DNA of 64,000 nucleotides from Blastomyces gilchristii SLH14081 (taxonomy: Eukaryota; Ascomycota; Eurotiomycetes; Onygenales; Ajellomycetaceae), in contig NW_003101681.1 of the NCBI RefSeq assembly GCF_000003855.2, positions 6,313,900-6,377,899 of the forward strand, read 5' to 3'. Positions 34,182 to 45,361 of the stretch are shown here, piece after piece; within the stretch, counting starts at the first letter, position 1; each line of letters opens with the position of its first letter. The translations under genes and the position numbers were made by a program. Under the pieces are notes generated by a model. It saw only the letters and a program-made list of their open reading frames with translations. It ran no database searches and was not told the DNA's origin.

Positions 34182-35717
34182 TTCTTGACACCTAGGGCAC
34201 TTCAATTGGCCTACGAGAATGCTCTTGACAGTGTGTTTTATGCTTGCAAACTGAGTGGGATATCGGGAGCAGACAAATGATAACAGGACAGAGCCAGGCG
34301 CGCGTCTGCTACTAGGATTGACAGAAAGGCGTTGGCAGCATCACTCAGCTACTCAGATAACTCCCTCGTTGGCAACCGAGACACCTTCAATCGTGTGATT
34401 GTGTACCGTGGGAGCAATCTGGCATAATCGAGGTGTGTTATGTGCATGCAACGGGACAATAAAGAAATAAAAAAAGGCAGAACGAAGTCAAACAGGTACC
34501 GCCCTTGTGCGGCCCTCTGCAACACACGCACGCTGCCTGCTTGCTTGCAACCAAAGCAGCGCACAATCAAGATCTCGTCCTCGCCCTTGTCCACGTCCTT
34601 CGTCTCGGGTGGGATGGGATGAGATAGAGTGGGTGCACGGCTGCGGGGAGTTCTGAACGTGTCAGACAGCAGTCCTCGTGGGAGACAGAGACATTGCGCG
34701 GATACACGATATACGATGCATGGTACTTGGGGACGAGAACCGTCTGTCCCCATCAGAAACTTGTTGTTTAAACAAGAAAAAAAGGAAAACGTCCTGCTTG
34801 TTTGCCCTTTCCCCCCCCCCCCCCCTTTTGGGTGCTTTTTTCGGCTTTTTTCCCATCCAGCTCCACCGACTGACCAGCAATCAAGCAACCAGGAAAACGT
34901 CATTATATTTTATTCTTTGGGCCTTGGCCAGAACCGCAAGGTCTCACCGCAATCACAAACAAAAGAAAAGTTTCGGGTCCGAGAGTTCTCTCCCAGCCTG
35001 TTTCCCGAGCGCAAAGGGATCATTTGAGGGCGCACAAGAAGAGCCACCACCAAGCAGCAGTTCCGACAATAATGTAGACCTCCATATCCCCCCCCATCCT
35101 ATGGCTATCCAGAGCCCGGAAAAAGTGTGATGTGTGCGACAGCCCAGCTTTTCGGCCGTCCATTCAGCGCCCGCCGTCAAGCCTCAGAACCATGATTTCC
35201 CCTAGCTGCACACTGCTGATCCAGCTGGTGACCGAAAACCTCGACCGAGCGCCGTGTTCGCTGGACGAATGAGACCCGATGCGCGCGGTGTTATTTTCTT
35301 TTTTCCTTTCCCTTTTTTGTTTGGGGAAAGCGAGAGAGAGAGGTCCTCGCACGGGTACTCCGTACTGGCATACCTTTACCGGATGGTTCGGGCTGGGCTG
35401 GGTGATCTTCTTGGGCGTGGTGTTGGATGTGTGCTATGCTATTTATTGCGATGGGATGCTCGCTCCTAATAATAACCCCAAATACCGATCCCTTTTCTCG
35501 ACGCCCAATCCGGTGGCACATCAGCCTTGTTGGTGCGATGATATATATATATATATATTATATATTCCCATATAATAAGACAACTCGTCTGTTGTGGGCT
35601 TTTGGAGATACTTAGAACTTCGTTCGCCCATGAGGCCATACTATCTCCGTTTACATTTCCCTAGCGTCCTAGCGTCGAGAACAGAGTCTCCACCTTGATG
35701 CTGATGGGTCGTTCGAT
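34182..35717. other. Intergenic region, 1.5 kb, divergent promoter
   Basis: Between the start codons of the permease and the rhodopsin-domain protein. It holds a C13 run near 34,811, ACTCCGTA at 35357 and an AT repeat near 35,540-35,560. No gene seen. Confidence 0.6.
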
Positions 35718-37321
35718 ATGGAGCAGCAAGAGGAGGTTCTTAGTCCGCCTTTCTTGAAAGTTACTCCTCACGACCATGCCGCCTGGGTTATCCTGTCCAG
35801 TTGTCTCCTCCTTATTCTGACCGTTATCGTGGTGCTCGTGACTCTGATATCGCGCGCAAGAGTTCTTCGCAAACTAGTATTATGTGACATGCTACTATCT
35901 TTAGCTACGGTTATTTTCCCCCAATTAGCCCACTCCTCCGAAGCACTTTTTTATTGACTTGCTCCTAGATACTGATGTTTGTCGAGACCATATGTATAAA
36001 CTTTGCTTGCTCAAACGGCCTCGGTCGGCATCGCAACGTCCTGAGCGAGAAATTATTCCAGTCTTTCTCCAAGGTGTGTGCTGCGCTGCTCTACCTTTTT
36101 ATTTTTATTTTTATTTTAATTGTATTTTATATTTTCTCTTACCGATTCTTGGATCAAGGCTTACTGGATGGAGATAGTTCTTCTACGCTAGCCAAATCCT
36201 TGCTCTCGCATCCCTAGCTTGTTCAAAAGCCGCCTTGACTTTACTGATTATTTACATCAAACCCCTGACTGCTGTCCTATATGCATGTCGCGGTCTCCTT
36301 GGAGCTATCGCAGCCTGGAGTATAGCTGGCGTCGTTGCTTTAGCAGCTCAATGCGACGCCCCACGGCCTTGGGATTTCAGTCAGGGAAGATGTGTAAACC
36401 AACAGGCTCTATACATTGGGCTTGGTGCGTTGAGCATTATCACCGACGTTGCTCTTGTCATCTTGCCGTTCTTTCTGGTATTTCAGGTCCAACTTCCCAC
36501 CCGGAAACGACTAACGATCGTGAGCTTTTTCTGCATACGGATACTGTAAGGGAGCCCCAAAGAGATGCTCTCCCATGATGACTAGCCCCCCCCCTTTGCT
36601 TTGGCACCTACTTACATTTTTTATTTTTTTATTACTTGTTAGTGTCCCCATTTTCATGATATTCTGCTTAACGTCGCAAAACCAGTATTTCGACGCAAAG
36701 CCCCCCGACAAAACATGGCATGCTGTGCACCCTACAATCTGGGCCCAAGCAACGCTCAGCATATCAATAATTACAGCCTGCATCCCGAGCCTGAAACGTG
36801 TCATGGCAGACCTCCAAACAGGGCTGATGGCCGGCAGGGTGACTGAATTTTTGGAACTGTCCATTTCCGGCGGGTCATACTCTGCAACTGCTAGCCAGGC
36901 CAATAATTCAGGGATGAATACGACGGCGCAACCAAGGCAAACCTTGACAAATATATATGGCGTGGACACGATCGACGAAAATGGTGGCGAGGCCCTGCAT
37001 GCTGGCGAGAAGAGGGGCAACAGAACTCGGAAAGGATACATGAATTCCATCCTGCGAGGGAGGGGCCGGGATCCAAAAAAAAATAATGATGATGATGGTC
37101 AAACCCTGAGCGGCGGAAGAGCCGAGAAAAACGTCGAGACGACAAAACAGGGCGAGCCAGGCGAAGAGGAAGAACATATTACAGCAGATCCCAACAATGC
37201 GATCGTGCAGACGATTGGGTATGAAGTGCGGTTTGATCAAGAGGTGGAACAAAGGGTGAGCAGTGACCAACTTTGTGGCGGTGCTGATCATCTGCATCAT
37301 GCAGCTTCATCACAACAATAA
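35718..37321 (+). CDS. Fungal rhodopsin-domain (SAT4/PTH11-like) seven-helix membrane protein
   Basis: Four exons: 35718-35909, 35969-36073, 36178-36545 and 36643-37321; phases 0, 0, 2 give 447 residues. The exon 3 acceptor is AGATAG/TTCTTC, not the nearer CAAG, because only it restores FFYASQILALASLACSKAAL. Membrane helices follow in family order: WVILSSCLLLILTVIVVLV, DMLLSLATILMFVETICIN, the FFYASQ helix, LYACRGLLGAIAAWSIAGVV, IGLGALSIITDVALVILPFF, VPIFMIFCL and WAQATLSISIITACIPSLKR. The motifs LGALSIITDVALVILP and WAQATLSISIITACIPSLKR are diagnostic. The hydrophilic cytoplasmic tail (about 170 residues) is rich in Asn, Gly and Glu. A possible donor (GTGAGC at 37255) could add a short last exon. 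Function unknown; some relatives are surface receptors. Confidence 0.85.
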
Positions 37322-39479
37322 ACGTTAAATATTTAATGAATAAATACTCCGTATATGTCTCTGAACCCTGATTTTCGGATTGTGGCTCCTAGTTTTGTTT
37401 TTCTTTCTGAGAGTTCATATCTAGTTTCCCATTTCCGATTTTTTACGGCTCAGACGTGGACCCTCTGGGCAGACTATCTCTCTTTACTCTACCTTCGGCG
37501 AAGGGAGTATTGTCGCTCCGTTGCAGCTCTTGATTAGCATCCTTCGACTTCCAACAAATGCCATGGGCTACCGCCCCGCGAAGGCTGTGGACCTCTAGAG
37601 AGAAGCTTTAAACTTTAACAGCATCGACGTCGATCCGTAGATCCATAGAGAAAAAGCCGCTGGCGACGGTCAATAAGAGCCCCTTTCAACTTTCAAGGAT
37701 CAAGTCTCTTATTCAGATCCAAGAGGATGTTTGCAGTCTTTCCAGGAAAGAGGGATCAGATCGACAACAGTCACACATTCTCGCGACAAAGAGAAAAACA
37801 TATTATTTTACTTGTCTGTACTCTGAACGCAGCAGACAGGAAGGGGATTGTTTTGCTTTTTTGTTCAGCCAGGTTTGTTTTATCTGCTATTGTAGTTTCT
37901 TGAGCAAGCAGCTATCGGCGGTGAGTGCGGGCTGAAAGCGTGCATTATTGTCTCGTTCCAACGTATCAGCTGCGATAGGCCAAGATTATGGTTCTGCCTG
38001 GGAGGTTGCACATGAGATGCACGTCCTTAATCGCCGCTTGGTTGGTTGATGCACTCCATACATGTACATGAACTGTACTCTGTACAAGATGAGCGAAAGA
38101 GGGATACGTACAGCGGAGGGCGATTGTGAGAGGAATAGAAGAAAGAGGAAGTTGAGGCTTGTATTAGTTAGTTATTCCCAGTTAACTAAGTTAGCGGGGT
38201 TAACACTTGACGATGCTTAGGTAAGCTCGACTTTTGACCTCTCACCTTCTCCTAATGCGTTCGATTCTCGTATATCAGTCCTCTCACCATCGCTGCGGGA
38301 GCTAATTCCAGCTTTAACTGGTATTTTTGGATCTACGAATGCGGCCACTGGCATTTAATGCAAAAAAACCTGATCGGAAAGCTAGTTACAGGTACTAGGG
38401 TGGCTTAAACAAACGTATCACTTCCAGGTCGGCTATCTCACGAGTTTTCTTTGAAGATGCGCCCCTGGAACGTGTCCAGAGTACAGAGTAACCATGGGCA
38501 AGGCTAATCATGTTCGTTCAGCATGATGTTCAGAGCATGGTTTTCTCCTCAAGCAAGCGTGGTTGTTTCGGAAACCAATAGCACCAAGCACCGATGATCG
38601 GATCTTGAGCCTCGAATGCGAATGCATCCGTCTGAGCCTGGCCTGAACCGTTATTTGGGATCTGCTATCTCACAGTCCCTGGTTCCTGGTGTGATAGCTG
38701 ATCTGAGATGTGAACTCGCGGCTGGTTGTTATATTCTCTCCTTGACTCGTAGTTACGGCAAGGCCATGATCACCGGCTTGAAACAGATATCCTACGCTCT
38801 ATTGACTCATCCTTCGATGTCCTTTCATTGACTGGACTTCAAACTTGGCTCGTAAGCGTGTTTGTCAATGTAGAATGCGCCTGTCCATAGCCTGTACATG
38901 TATGTACATGTAATGTACAGAGTGCACCCAGTTCAAATCCCGACCTGGCCTGTTGTTGAAGTGCCCATTATGGGAAACCCCCTGACTAGCACATGGCCAT
39001 GACTCCGAATGTCCTTGCATCCCCTATGATTTGCTCCCGTGATAATCGAGGACAGTTGCAATTAGCCCCTTTCAACCAGTTTTGGAGGCAGCTGAAACAT
39101 GAAAGCATACCATGAGGCTTTCTTCTCTTCTTGTTGTGGTTTCTAAGAGCGAGCATGGCTAATATATAGATTTATCATATATGTTTTTGCAGATATATTG
39201 TGCCCAAGCTACCGATAGAACAACCTACACTTCCAAGAACTTCAAATCGAATCGATACGCGGGGGATCCTCATCAAACTGCCAGACACTTGAGCTTTGAA
39301 CTGATTGGGCGGGCACATTGCCCAATTGACTGACTATCTGCAGCAAACCCCTCGTCAGTTACGCCTCTTGCACCTACAAAGAAAACATCAACAGCTGCAG
39401 AAACACCAGCACCGTGGAGGTCCGCCTCTTGACCCCATTTTAAACTAGGGATATTCAAACTGCGATAAGACCCCACATC
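37322..39479. other. Intergenic region, 2.2 kb
   Basis: No supported gene. ACTCCGTA occurs at 37346 and TACATGTA palindromes at 38059, 38895 and 38905. It serves as the Rieske enzyme's upstream region. Confidence 0.6.
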
Positions 39480-40990
39480 ATGACCTCAGAGGCAAGTAAG
39501 GCACAGGGGGCACTCACCCAGAGAACGCTCCCGGCTTCATGGTACCATTCAGCGCGGCTCTACGAAGCGGAACGTCGTGCCATATTCTCTCAGAAATGGC
39601 TGCAGGTCACTCATGCAAACCGCTTCGTCAATCCAGGGGATTTTGCCCGCTACGAAATGGCTGGATATCCGTTTTTCATAATTAAAGATCGTACGGGCGA
39701 GTTGAGAGCGTTCCACAATGTCTGTCGGCATAGGGCCTTCCCCGTTGTAAAGGAAAAGTCTGGGAAGTGTAAGAAGATTCTTTCATGTGGATATCACGGT
39801 AAGTGTTAACGTGCTTTAAATTTACATCCTCCCTCCCCTTCTCCCCCCTCGTTCGCCGTGTCACTACGTGCAGGAATGACGGAAACTATATCCATTTCCC
39901 GCCTCTTAATCTACATATATATATCTACTGGACTGACAAATACAATCAAGGCTGGTCCTACGGCTTGAACGGCAAGCTGGCCAAAGCTCCCCGGTTCCAA
40001 GATCTGGCGGGGTTTAATGCAGAAGACTATTCTCTATTCCCTGTTCACCTCCATGTCGACCGATGTGGATTCGTCTGGGTGAATCTAGACGCAAAAGAAG
40101 TTCCGTCCGTATCATGGGACGAGCAATGTGGGACAGCTGATGTTCAAGAAAGACTTGGGGATTTCCAGATGGAGAAGTATTCGTATGACCATTCATGGAG
40201 TTTCGAGGCGGAATATAATTGGAAGGCTATGGTTGATAATTATAACGAGGTATGTGACAGGTAATTTTCACATACATGTCTGCCTCCCTCACCAGTTAAA
40301 AAGCAAATTGCGCCTCGCAAAAAGAAAATAAAAAAAAAAAAAAAAAAAAATATCAAAACTCACAAACCAACCCACCAGTGCTACCACTGCCCCGTCGCCC
40401 ACCCGGGCATCGCAGCAACAACTGACCTACAAAACTACACTGTAACCACCGACCAAGGCTTCATCGCCCACTTCGCCCGCCCAAAACCCGAATACGCAAC
40501 CGGCAACAACTCAAACGTCGCCCCAACCTACCTCTTCCCCAGCTCCGCCGTCACGGTCAACACCGTCTACCTCTACCTCACCCGCTGCGTGCCCCTGAGC
40601 GCCACGAGCGTGCGCATGGAGTACGAAGTGTACCGCCACGCGCAGTGCACGGACGAGGAGTTCGCGGAGGTGGACGCGTTCATGAAGCAGATCGAGGAGG
40701 AGGATCGGGTACTGTGCACGCTGGTGCAGGAGAATTTAAATGTAGGTGTGTATCGGAGCGGGCCGTTGCATCCAAGGGATGAGATGGGGGTGGCGTATGT
40801 CAAGGAGCTGGTTAAGAGAGCTGTTATGGCACATGTGCAGATGGAGAAGGAGGTTGGGCATGAGGTATGGCCCGCTACGGCGAGGGGTGGGGATGGAAAG
40901 CTGGGGGGTACGCTGGATGCGGAGACCGAGGAGGAGGAGGTTTGTAAGGCCCTGTGCAGTGGTGGGGCTTTGGAGAAGTTGTCTTGGTGA
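39480..40990 (+). CDS. Rieske non-heme iron oxygenase, choline-monooxygenase-like
   Basis: Two-component-type oxygenase alpha subunit. Three exons: 39480-39798, 39951-40249 and 40379-40990; phases 1 and 0 give 409 residues, a typical length. The [2Fe-2S] Rieske ligands are C82, H84, C103 and H106 (CRH...CGYH). The junction of exons 1 and 2 lies inside the CGYHGWSYGLNGKL motif, confirming it. The mononuclear iron site is H209, H214 and D315, with the bridging D202 in MVDNYNECYHCPVAHPG, also spanning a splice junction. The RHO C-terminal domain ends with LVQENLNVGVYRSGPLHPRD. Fungal relatives are annotated as choline monooxygenase or as oxygenases of other quaternary amines, so the substrate is not certain. 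No betaine aldehyde dehydrogenase or reductase is adjacent. Intron 2 contains a run of about 19 A. Confidence 0.9.
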
Positions 40991-43388
40991 AAGAGAGGTG
41001 GAGTGTTACATTACGACGCTTATTAGTTCAGGAAGGCATAATTGGGGATTCTTTCGCGGTTGATCCCTGGATGAGTGAAATGTCTATCTATTACCGGGGA
41101 ATATTTAAAACGAGGAAATTGAGATGCATAACTGAATGGCCGAATTTGCTTGAGCTCAGAGTGATTTATTTATCGATAGAAAGTACTATTCTCCTTCTCT
41201 CTCTCTCTCTCTCTCTAAGATATATATAACAAGGCTGCCTGCAGCCGGTGAGTCGGTAGTTGGTCCCCCAACCAACCATATCTACAGATATCAGCAACCA
41301 AATACAGTTTCCTCGCCTAGGTGCTGGATACACTCTCATGCAAATGAGTCATGATAAATGCGAAAGCCACCACAATGTCTTTTCTTCTCACCACTTCCTG
41401 ATCTGTCTTGCTGGAGGATGTCGAACTTTTCTGTCTAAGCGCTTATCCATTCCGTCCATGCCATGCCCGAATCGAATCCATCACATCCCATCACACACCC
41501 ACCCCACCTACCTTCCATCCAACCGCCCAGCGCTCTACCACTTGCGAACAATAAGGTAAACGCCTCCCCCGCAAAACTCTATTCGACCCGGGCGGTTACC
41601 ACCCAGACAGAAACAAACACACACACCTCCCCCCTGATTGGCCACCGTTAGCGCGAGCCTGGTTCTTCCCTTGGCATCTTAAACTTCCCCAGCGGTCCGG
41701 TCCAGGGAAACATCTGCGGTCCCAAGGTTCCATGGATCGCCCCCACCCCCGGGGGGCTCGGGGGCCCGCGGGAACAACCAGTCCACGGGCAGTGGTTCGC
41801 GCGGCTAATGGGGATGGTTGATTGGGTAGCTAGCTCTAGAAGGAATGAAGAAAGGGTTTCTTTTCGGTGGAGCTGGAGCTGGAGCCGGAGGCGGGGTCAC
41901 AAGACACTAAAACTACTCTTTTATCGCATAATGTGCCGGGCTGCTGCATGCATGAGAGGTGTTACCAGAGCGGGGGGAATTCGAGGCGGGGTAGATGGGC
42001 AGTAAAACTACAATAATCTCAAGGCTGACATACTTTATTAGTATTGGGTAATTAATAGTAATGGAGTCAACACGGATTTCGTTATGGTATTAATAATGTG
42101 TATTACAGACAAGTATATTCGGGAAGTATGCGTATTGCTTGCTCTCCAAAAGAAATTCAAAGGGCAATACCCACTACCTAGGTAGATAAAATGTGTAAAA
42201 GTGGTGTATGTATGAATGTATATATGTGTGTATGTATGTATATGTATGTAAGGTATATGTAGATCGAGCACAGGCGGACACGTAGAGAGAGACAGACAAG
42301 CCAGGCTAAAAAACATGTATGTAAAAATAAAAGAATAGACACAAAATAAATTGTAAATAACGTCAAAAAATAATTAAATAGAAAAAGGAGAGGAACCAAA
42401 ACAGGAGTGGTATCATCAAAGGAAATGGAACAGCAGCAAGAATGAAAGAAACGAAACATGGACGAACTCTTTTAACAGCGAAAAAGCAAAGAGCTGAAAG
42501 AATGAGTCAAATAAATGACAAAATCCCAATCCACATACAAAAGACACTTTACTTGAAGATATATGAGACAGCCAACAGCACAGCACAGCACAAACACACA
42601 AGGACAGATAACCGGCCCCAGTCCCAACCCAGTTAGCCGAGGATAAGGTTCCTAAGAAATGAAGGATTGAATAGCGAGTGGGTAGGAAAATAAAGTAAAA
42701 CTGTTGAGCTGGGGGCTGAAACGGAACGATGACGGCAGATGATGCCGTCGAAAAAGGGGATGTTGTCCCCGCCACTAACTAGCACTCAGAACAAAAACAA
42801 AATTAGGCTCATAACCGAAAATGGGAAGTAAAAACGGGCTGAAAGGTACAACACGCAATGCGATGCGGCGCGGTGAAGATCCCTGGCGCCGGAGCGATGG
42901 AAAGGCAATAGCTTGAAGCGAGACACCCTGGCGGGTTCGCGTACGGACAATAATTGTGATTTTCGCGGGGAGGGGAGGAATATAATGAAGGTTTGTTTTG
43001 CCGGCGAGGCATTGAAGGATACGATAAGAGTGGACGAGGAGGGGGGCGAGTGGTGAGGGGAAATAAAAAAAGGAACAGAAATGATACTCGGTATGGAGGT
43101 TGGTGGAACGCAGGAGGGCGGTAAGGGAAGGAACTTGTTTTTTAAAACGTGTCGTATGCAACTTCTCTTCCATTTACCCCTGGAAACTGATGCCGGAGGG
43201 GCATATGGTTTCCCGTGTCGATTTGATCGTTTGATAAACCTGCCCATTCCTTCAAAATTCCACCAGCGACTCCGTTTCAACTCATCCCGACTCCTGACAC
43301 ATACTTATCCACTTCCAAATTTCTATAACACGCAGATAGAACACTGTAAAAAATGTCGAAAAAATTTCCAAAAAAAGGATCTGTGATC
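40991..43388. other. Intergenic region, 2.4 kb, convergent
   Basis: Between the convergent 3' ends of the Rieske gene and the proline-rich protein gene. A CT run lies at 41,199-41,216, and TATG/TACA-rich DNA at 42,200-42,260. The longer minus frames (42,786-43,280) are in the expected 3' untranslated zone and have no recognisable content. Confidence 0.6.
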
Positions 43389-44666
43389 TTAAAACGCGGT
43401 CGGACGACGCAAAATCTCGTCACAGTTAGCGTCGAAACGCATATCCCACAGCCGAATACTGTTCATCAACTTCTCCGTATTCTCCAACTCGCGATCACGA
43501 CCAAAGATCGAATCGACAAACTCGCAACCCGCGTTCCGGCCCATCATGACAGGCCCACCCTTGCCGCTCTCCCGCTTCGCAGCCTTCCACATGAAATGTT
43601 CACACGCCTTCAGAAGCTTCTCGAACCGATGCCAGAGCCGCTCGCCGCTTTCCAAAAAGTCCTCCACCATCTCCCGCGCTTCCGTATTGCGAATGCGCGG
43701 CCCACATTCCTGCGCTCGTTTTACTTTGCCAGCCAACTTGATGAGGAGAAGCCACAAATCGCCCGCGACATCGGCCATTGGCGCAGAGGCTCCGTGGTGG
43801 AACACTGTCCAGTCGTAGATCCACTTGCCGAGGGAATTGGCATCGAAAACGCTGCCGAGCAGGAGGATAGGTTCTTCGTTGGGATCCCAGTTCTTTATCG
43901 AATAGCCTTCAGGAATACCCATACGGATGGCGTCTGCTTCAGTAGCTTTGGCGTGTTTCGATGCACCTGCGGCAGTGGAGGGTTTGGGTTTTTGCGGAGT
44001 GCGGGCGGAGGTAGAGGCGCGACGAGCACGAGAGCGTTTGGGAGAGTCTGCTTCATCATAGACCGGAATCTGGTTGTAGTAGAAAGACTGATCAGTGGTT
44101 GGCTTTGCCTTACGATAAAAATAATATTCAGCTGCACTCCGCCCAGCAGCCGACATTCTGGGTTCAGCAAAACGACGACTGCTAGCGCCACCGTCCCATG
44201 CACTGTGAGGCACATAGGGAGGAGGCACGTAAGACGAGGAGTGCGGCGTATCGAAAGCATCGTCAACCACATCCATGAAGAAGGGTCGTTTCTGCGATCG
44301 CCACGGAGAGGTGGGATGGTAGAAAGGTTCTCCAGTTGGCATGGAGGCGCGGCGACGCGCTGGCCTGCTGGTCGCACCGAAGTGGCTTTCGCCATAAGCA
44401 CCACTTACATTTTCGTGCTTTCGCGGAGGCGAGGAATAACCGTGTACTGAATCATAGTAACTCCCATACCCAGGTGGCATCGAATGCCAACCACTTGACG
44501 GTTCCTTCGCAGCAGAATAACTAGCCCGATGAGAGTGTCGTTTGGTACGAGGAGAGACGTGCGGCGAGGCGTAGTTCGAAGGGTAATAGGGGTATTGCGG
44601 AGGTGAAGTGGTTGCGTAGTCGTAGGTAGACCACCCATGGGGTGGTTGAGGGGGATATTGATACAT
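43389..44666 (-). CDS. Fungal conserved-looking protein, proline/tyrosine-rich N-terminus, helical C-terminal domain
   Basis: A single exon of 425 residues. Residues 1-240 are low-complexity, rich in Pro, Tyr, Ser and Arg (MYQYPPQPPHGWSTYDYATT), with several SP sites and basic patches, and look disordered. Residues 244-425 look folded and helical: DAIRMGIPEGYSIKNWDPNE, then EPILLLGSVFDANSLGKWIY, LWLLLIKLAGKVKRAQE, and GERLWHRFEKLLKACEHFMW. No signal peptide or membrane segment. I recall similar fungal proteins only under uninformative names (for example 'vegetative cell wall protein'), so no function is given. A run of 34 A (poly-T on the sense strand) ends 57 bp upstream of the ATG. Confidence 0.78.
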   Translation of the reverse strand: MYQYPPQPPHGWSTYDYATTSPPQYPYYPSNYASPHVSPRTKRHSHRASYSAAKEPSSGWHSMPPGYGSYYDSVHGYSSPPRKHENVSGAYGESHFGATSRPARRRASMPTGEPFYHPTSPWRSQKRPFFMDVVDDAFDTPHSSSYVPPPYVPHSAWDGGASSRRFAEPRMSAAGRSAAEYYFYRKAKPTTDQSFYYNQIPVYDEADSPKRSRARRASTSARTPQKPKPSTAAGASKHAKATEADAIRMGIPEGYSIKNWDPNEEPILLLGSVFDANSLGKWIYDWTVFHHGASAPMADVAGDLWLLLIKLAGKVKRAQECGPRIRNTEAREMVEDFLESGERLWHRFEKLLKACEHFMWKAAKRESGKGGPVMMGRNAGCEFVDSIFGRDRELENTEKLMNSIRLWDMRFDANCDEILRRPTAF

Positions 44667-44722
44667 TATCGATAGACGGGCATAGAGACACCGAGAAAAT
44701 CAACCGCGCCGGAGAAATTCAG

Positions 44723-44756
<34 letters not shown>
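44723..44756. repeat. Poly-A run, 34 bases
   Basis: Uninterrupted A34, 57 bp upstream of the proline-rich protein start codon (poly-T on that gene's sense strand). Confidence 0.95.
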
Positions 44757-44757
<1 letters not shown>

Positions 44758-44946
44758 AGATTTAACTCCTTTTTTTTCTTTAGAACGGTTTAAATGGCGA
44801 GCAGAGGAAAGTATAAAAAAAAAAGACAAAGAGGAGAAACAAAGAAAAAAAAGATAAGTATATTGTACAGGATATCGCTCCTACAAAAATGACAACCAAG
44901 GGACAAAAATAGGGATATATAAAAAGGGGAAAAGGGAGATATAAAG

Positions 44947-45174
44947 ATGCCCGTCACCGCGGTGAGGTATCTAGAGGAGGCAAGAGAAAGAGATTTGACT
45001 GATCTTGCCCGTCGTGCATTTGAGCTCTGGCAACGACTCCTGGTCGAACAAGCGAGGAGGAGAGAAGAGTGTGAGAAGAAAAGAAGGGGAGGATCCAAAA
45101 CACAACAGAACTCGCCACCACCACAAGAGAATCCGGGGTTTCGGGATGGGGTGGAGCTGAACAATTCAGGATAA
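44947..45174 (+). CDS. Possible small ORF, 75 residues, charged helix
   Basis: An ATG-initiated frame divergent from the 425-residue protein gene. Residues 7-47 would form a strongly charged amphipathic helix (YLEEARERDLTDLARRAFEL). They are followed by a Lys/Arg/Gly stretch and a Pro/Gln/Asn tail. The composition is unlike the surrounding A/G-rich DNA, but with so short a frame chance cannot be excluded. No family recognised. Confidence 0.3.
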   Translation: MPVTAVRYLEEARERDLTDLARRAFELWQRLLVEQARRREECEKKRRGGSKTQQNSPPPQENPGFRDGVELNNSG

Positions 45175-45303
45175 CCGTCAGGCGAGGTTGCCAGTCAGTT
45201 CTGCTCTTCTCGGGACGGGGAGATGGATAGATGGCGAGGAATGGATTATGTGAAGTTAAAGAAGGAGAAAAAAGGAACAAGCGAAAGGCCAGAGTAAGAG
45301 AAA

Positions 45304-45361
45304 GAAGAAGAAGAAGAGGAGGAAGAAGAGGAGGAGGAGGAGGAGGAGGAGGAGGAGGAGG
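45304..45361. repeat. GAA/GAG trinucleotide microsatellite
   Basis: AAG/AGG units merging into a GGA run. It is purine-only on the plus strand over nearly 60 bp. Confidence 0.9.

Noticed and set aside
36168..36210. Nearer acceptor (CAAG at 36165-36168) for exon 3 of the rhodopsin-domain gene
   Set aside because: It runs into an in-frame stop after ten codons. The AGATAG acceptor at 36177 restores the family sequence.
38929..38947. GTTCAAATCC resembling a tRNA T-loop
   Set aside because: The flanking bases do not form a T-stem and no acceptor, D or anticodon arms could be found around it.
42786..43280. 164-codon minus-strand frame 3' of the proline-rich gene
   Set aside because: It lacks recognisable motifs, overlaps two other frames of similar length, and lies in the expected 3' untranslated zone.
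43353..44450. 365-codon plus-strand frame
   Set aside because: Antisense to the 425-residue proline-rich protein. The minus frame has the better protein texture and a complete ATG-to-stop ORF.
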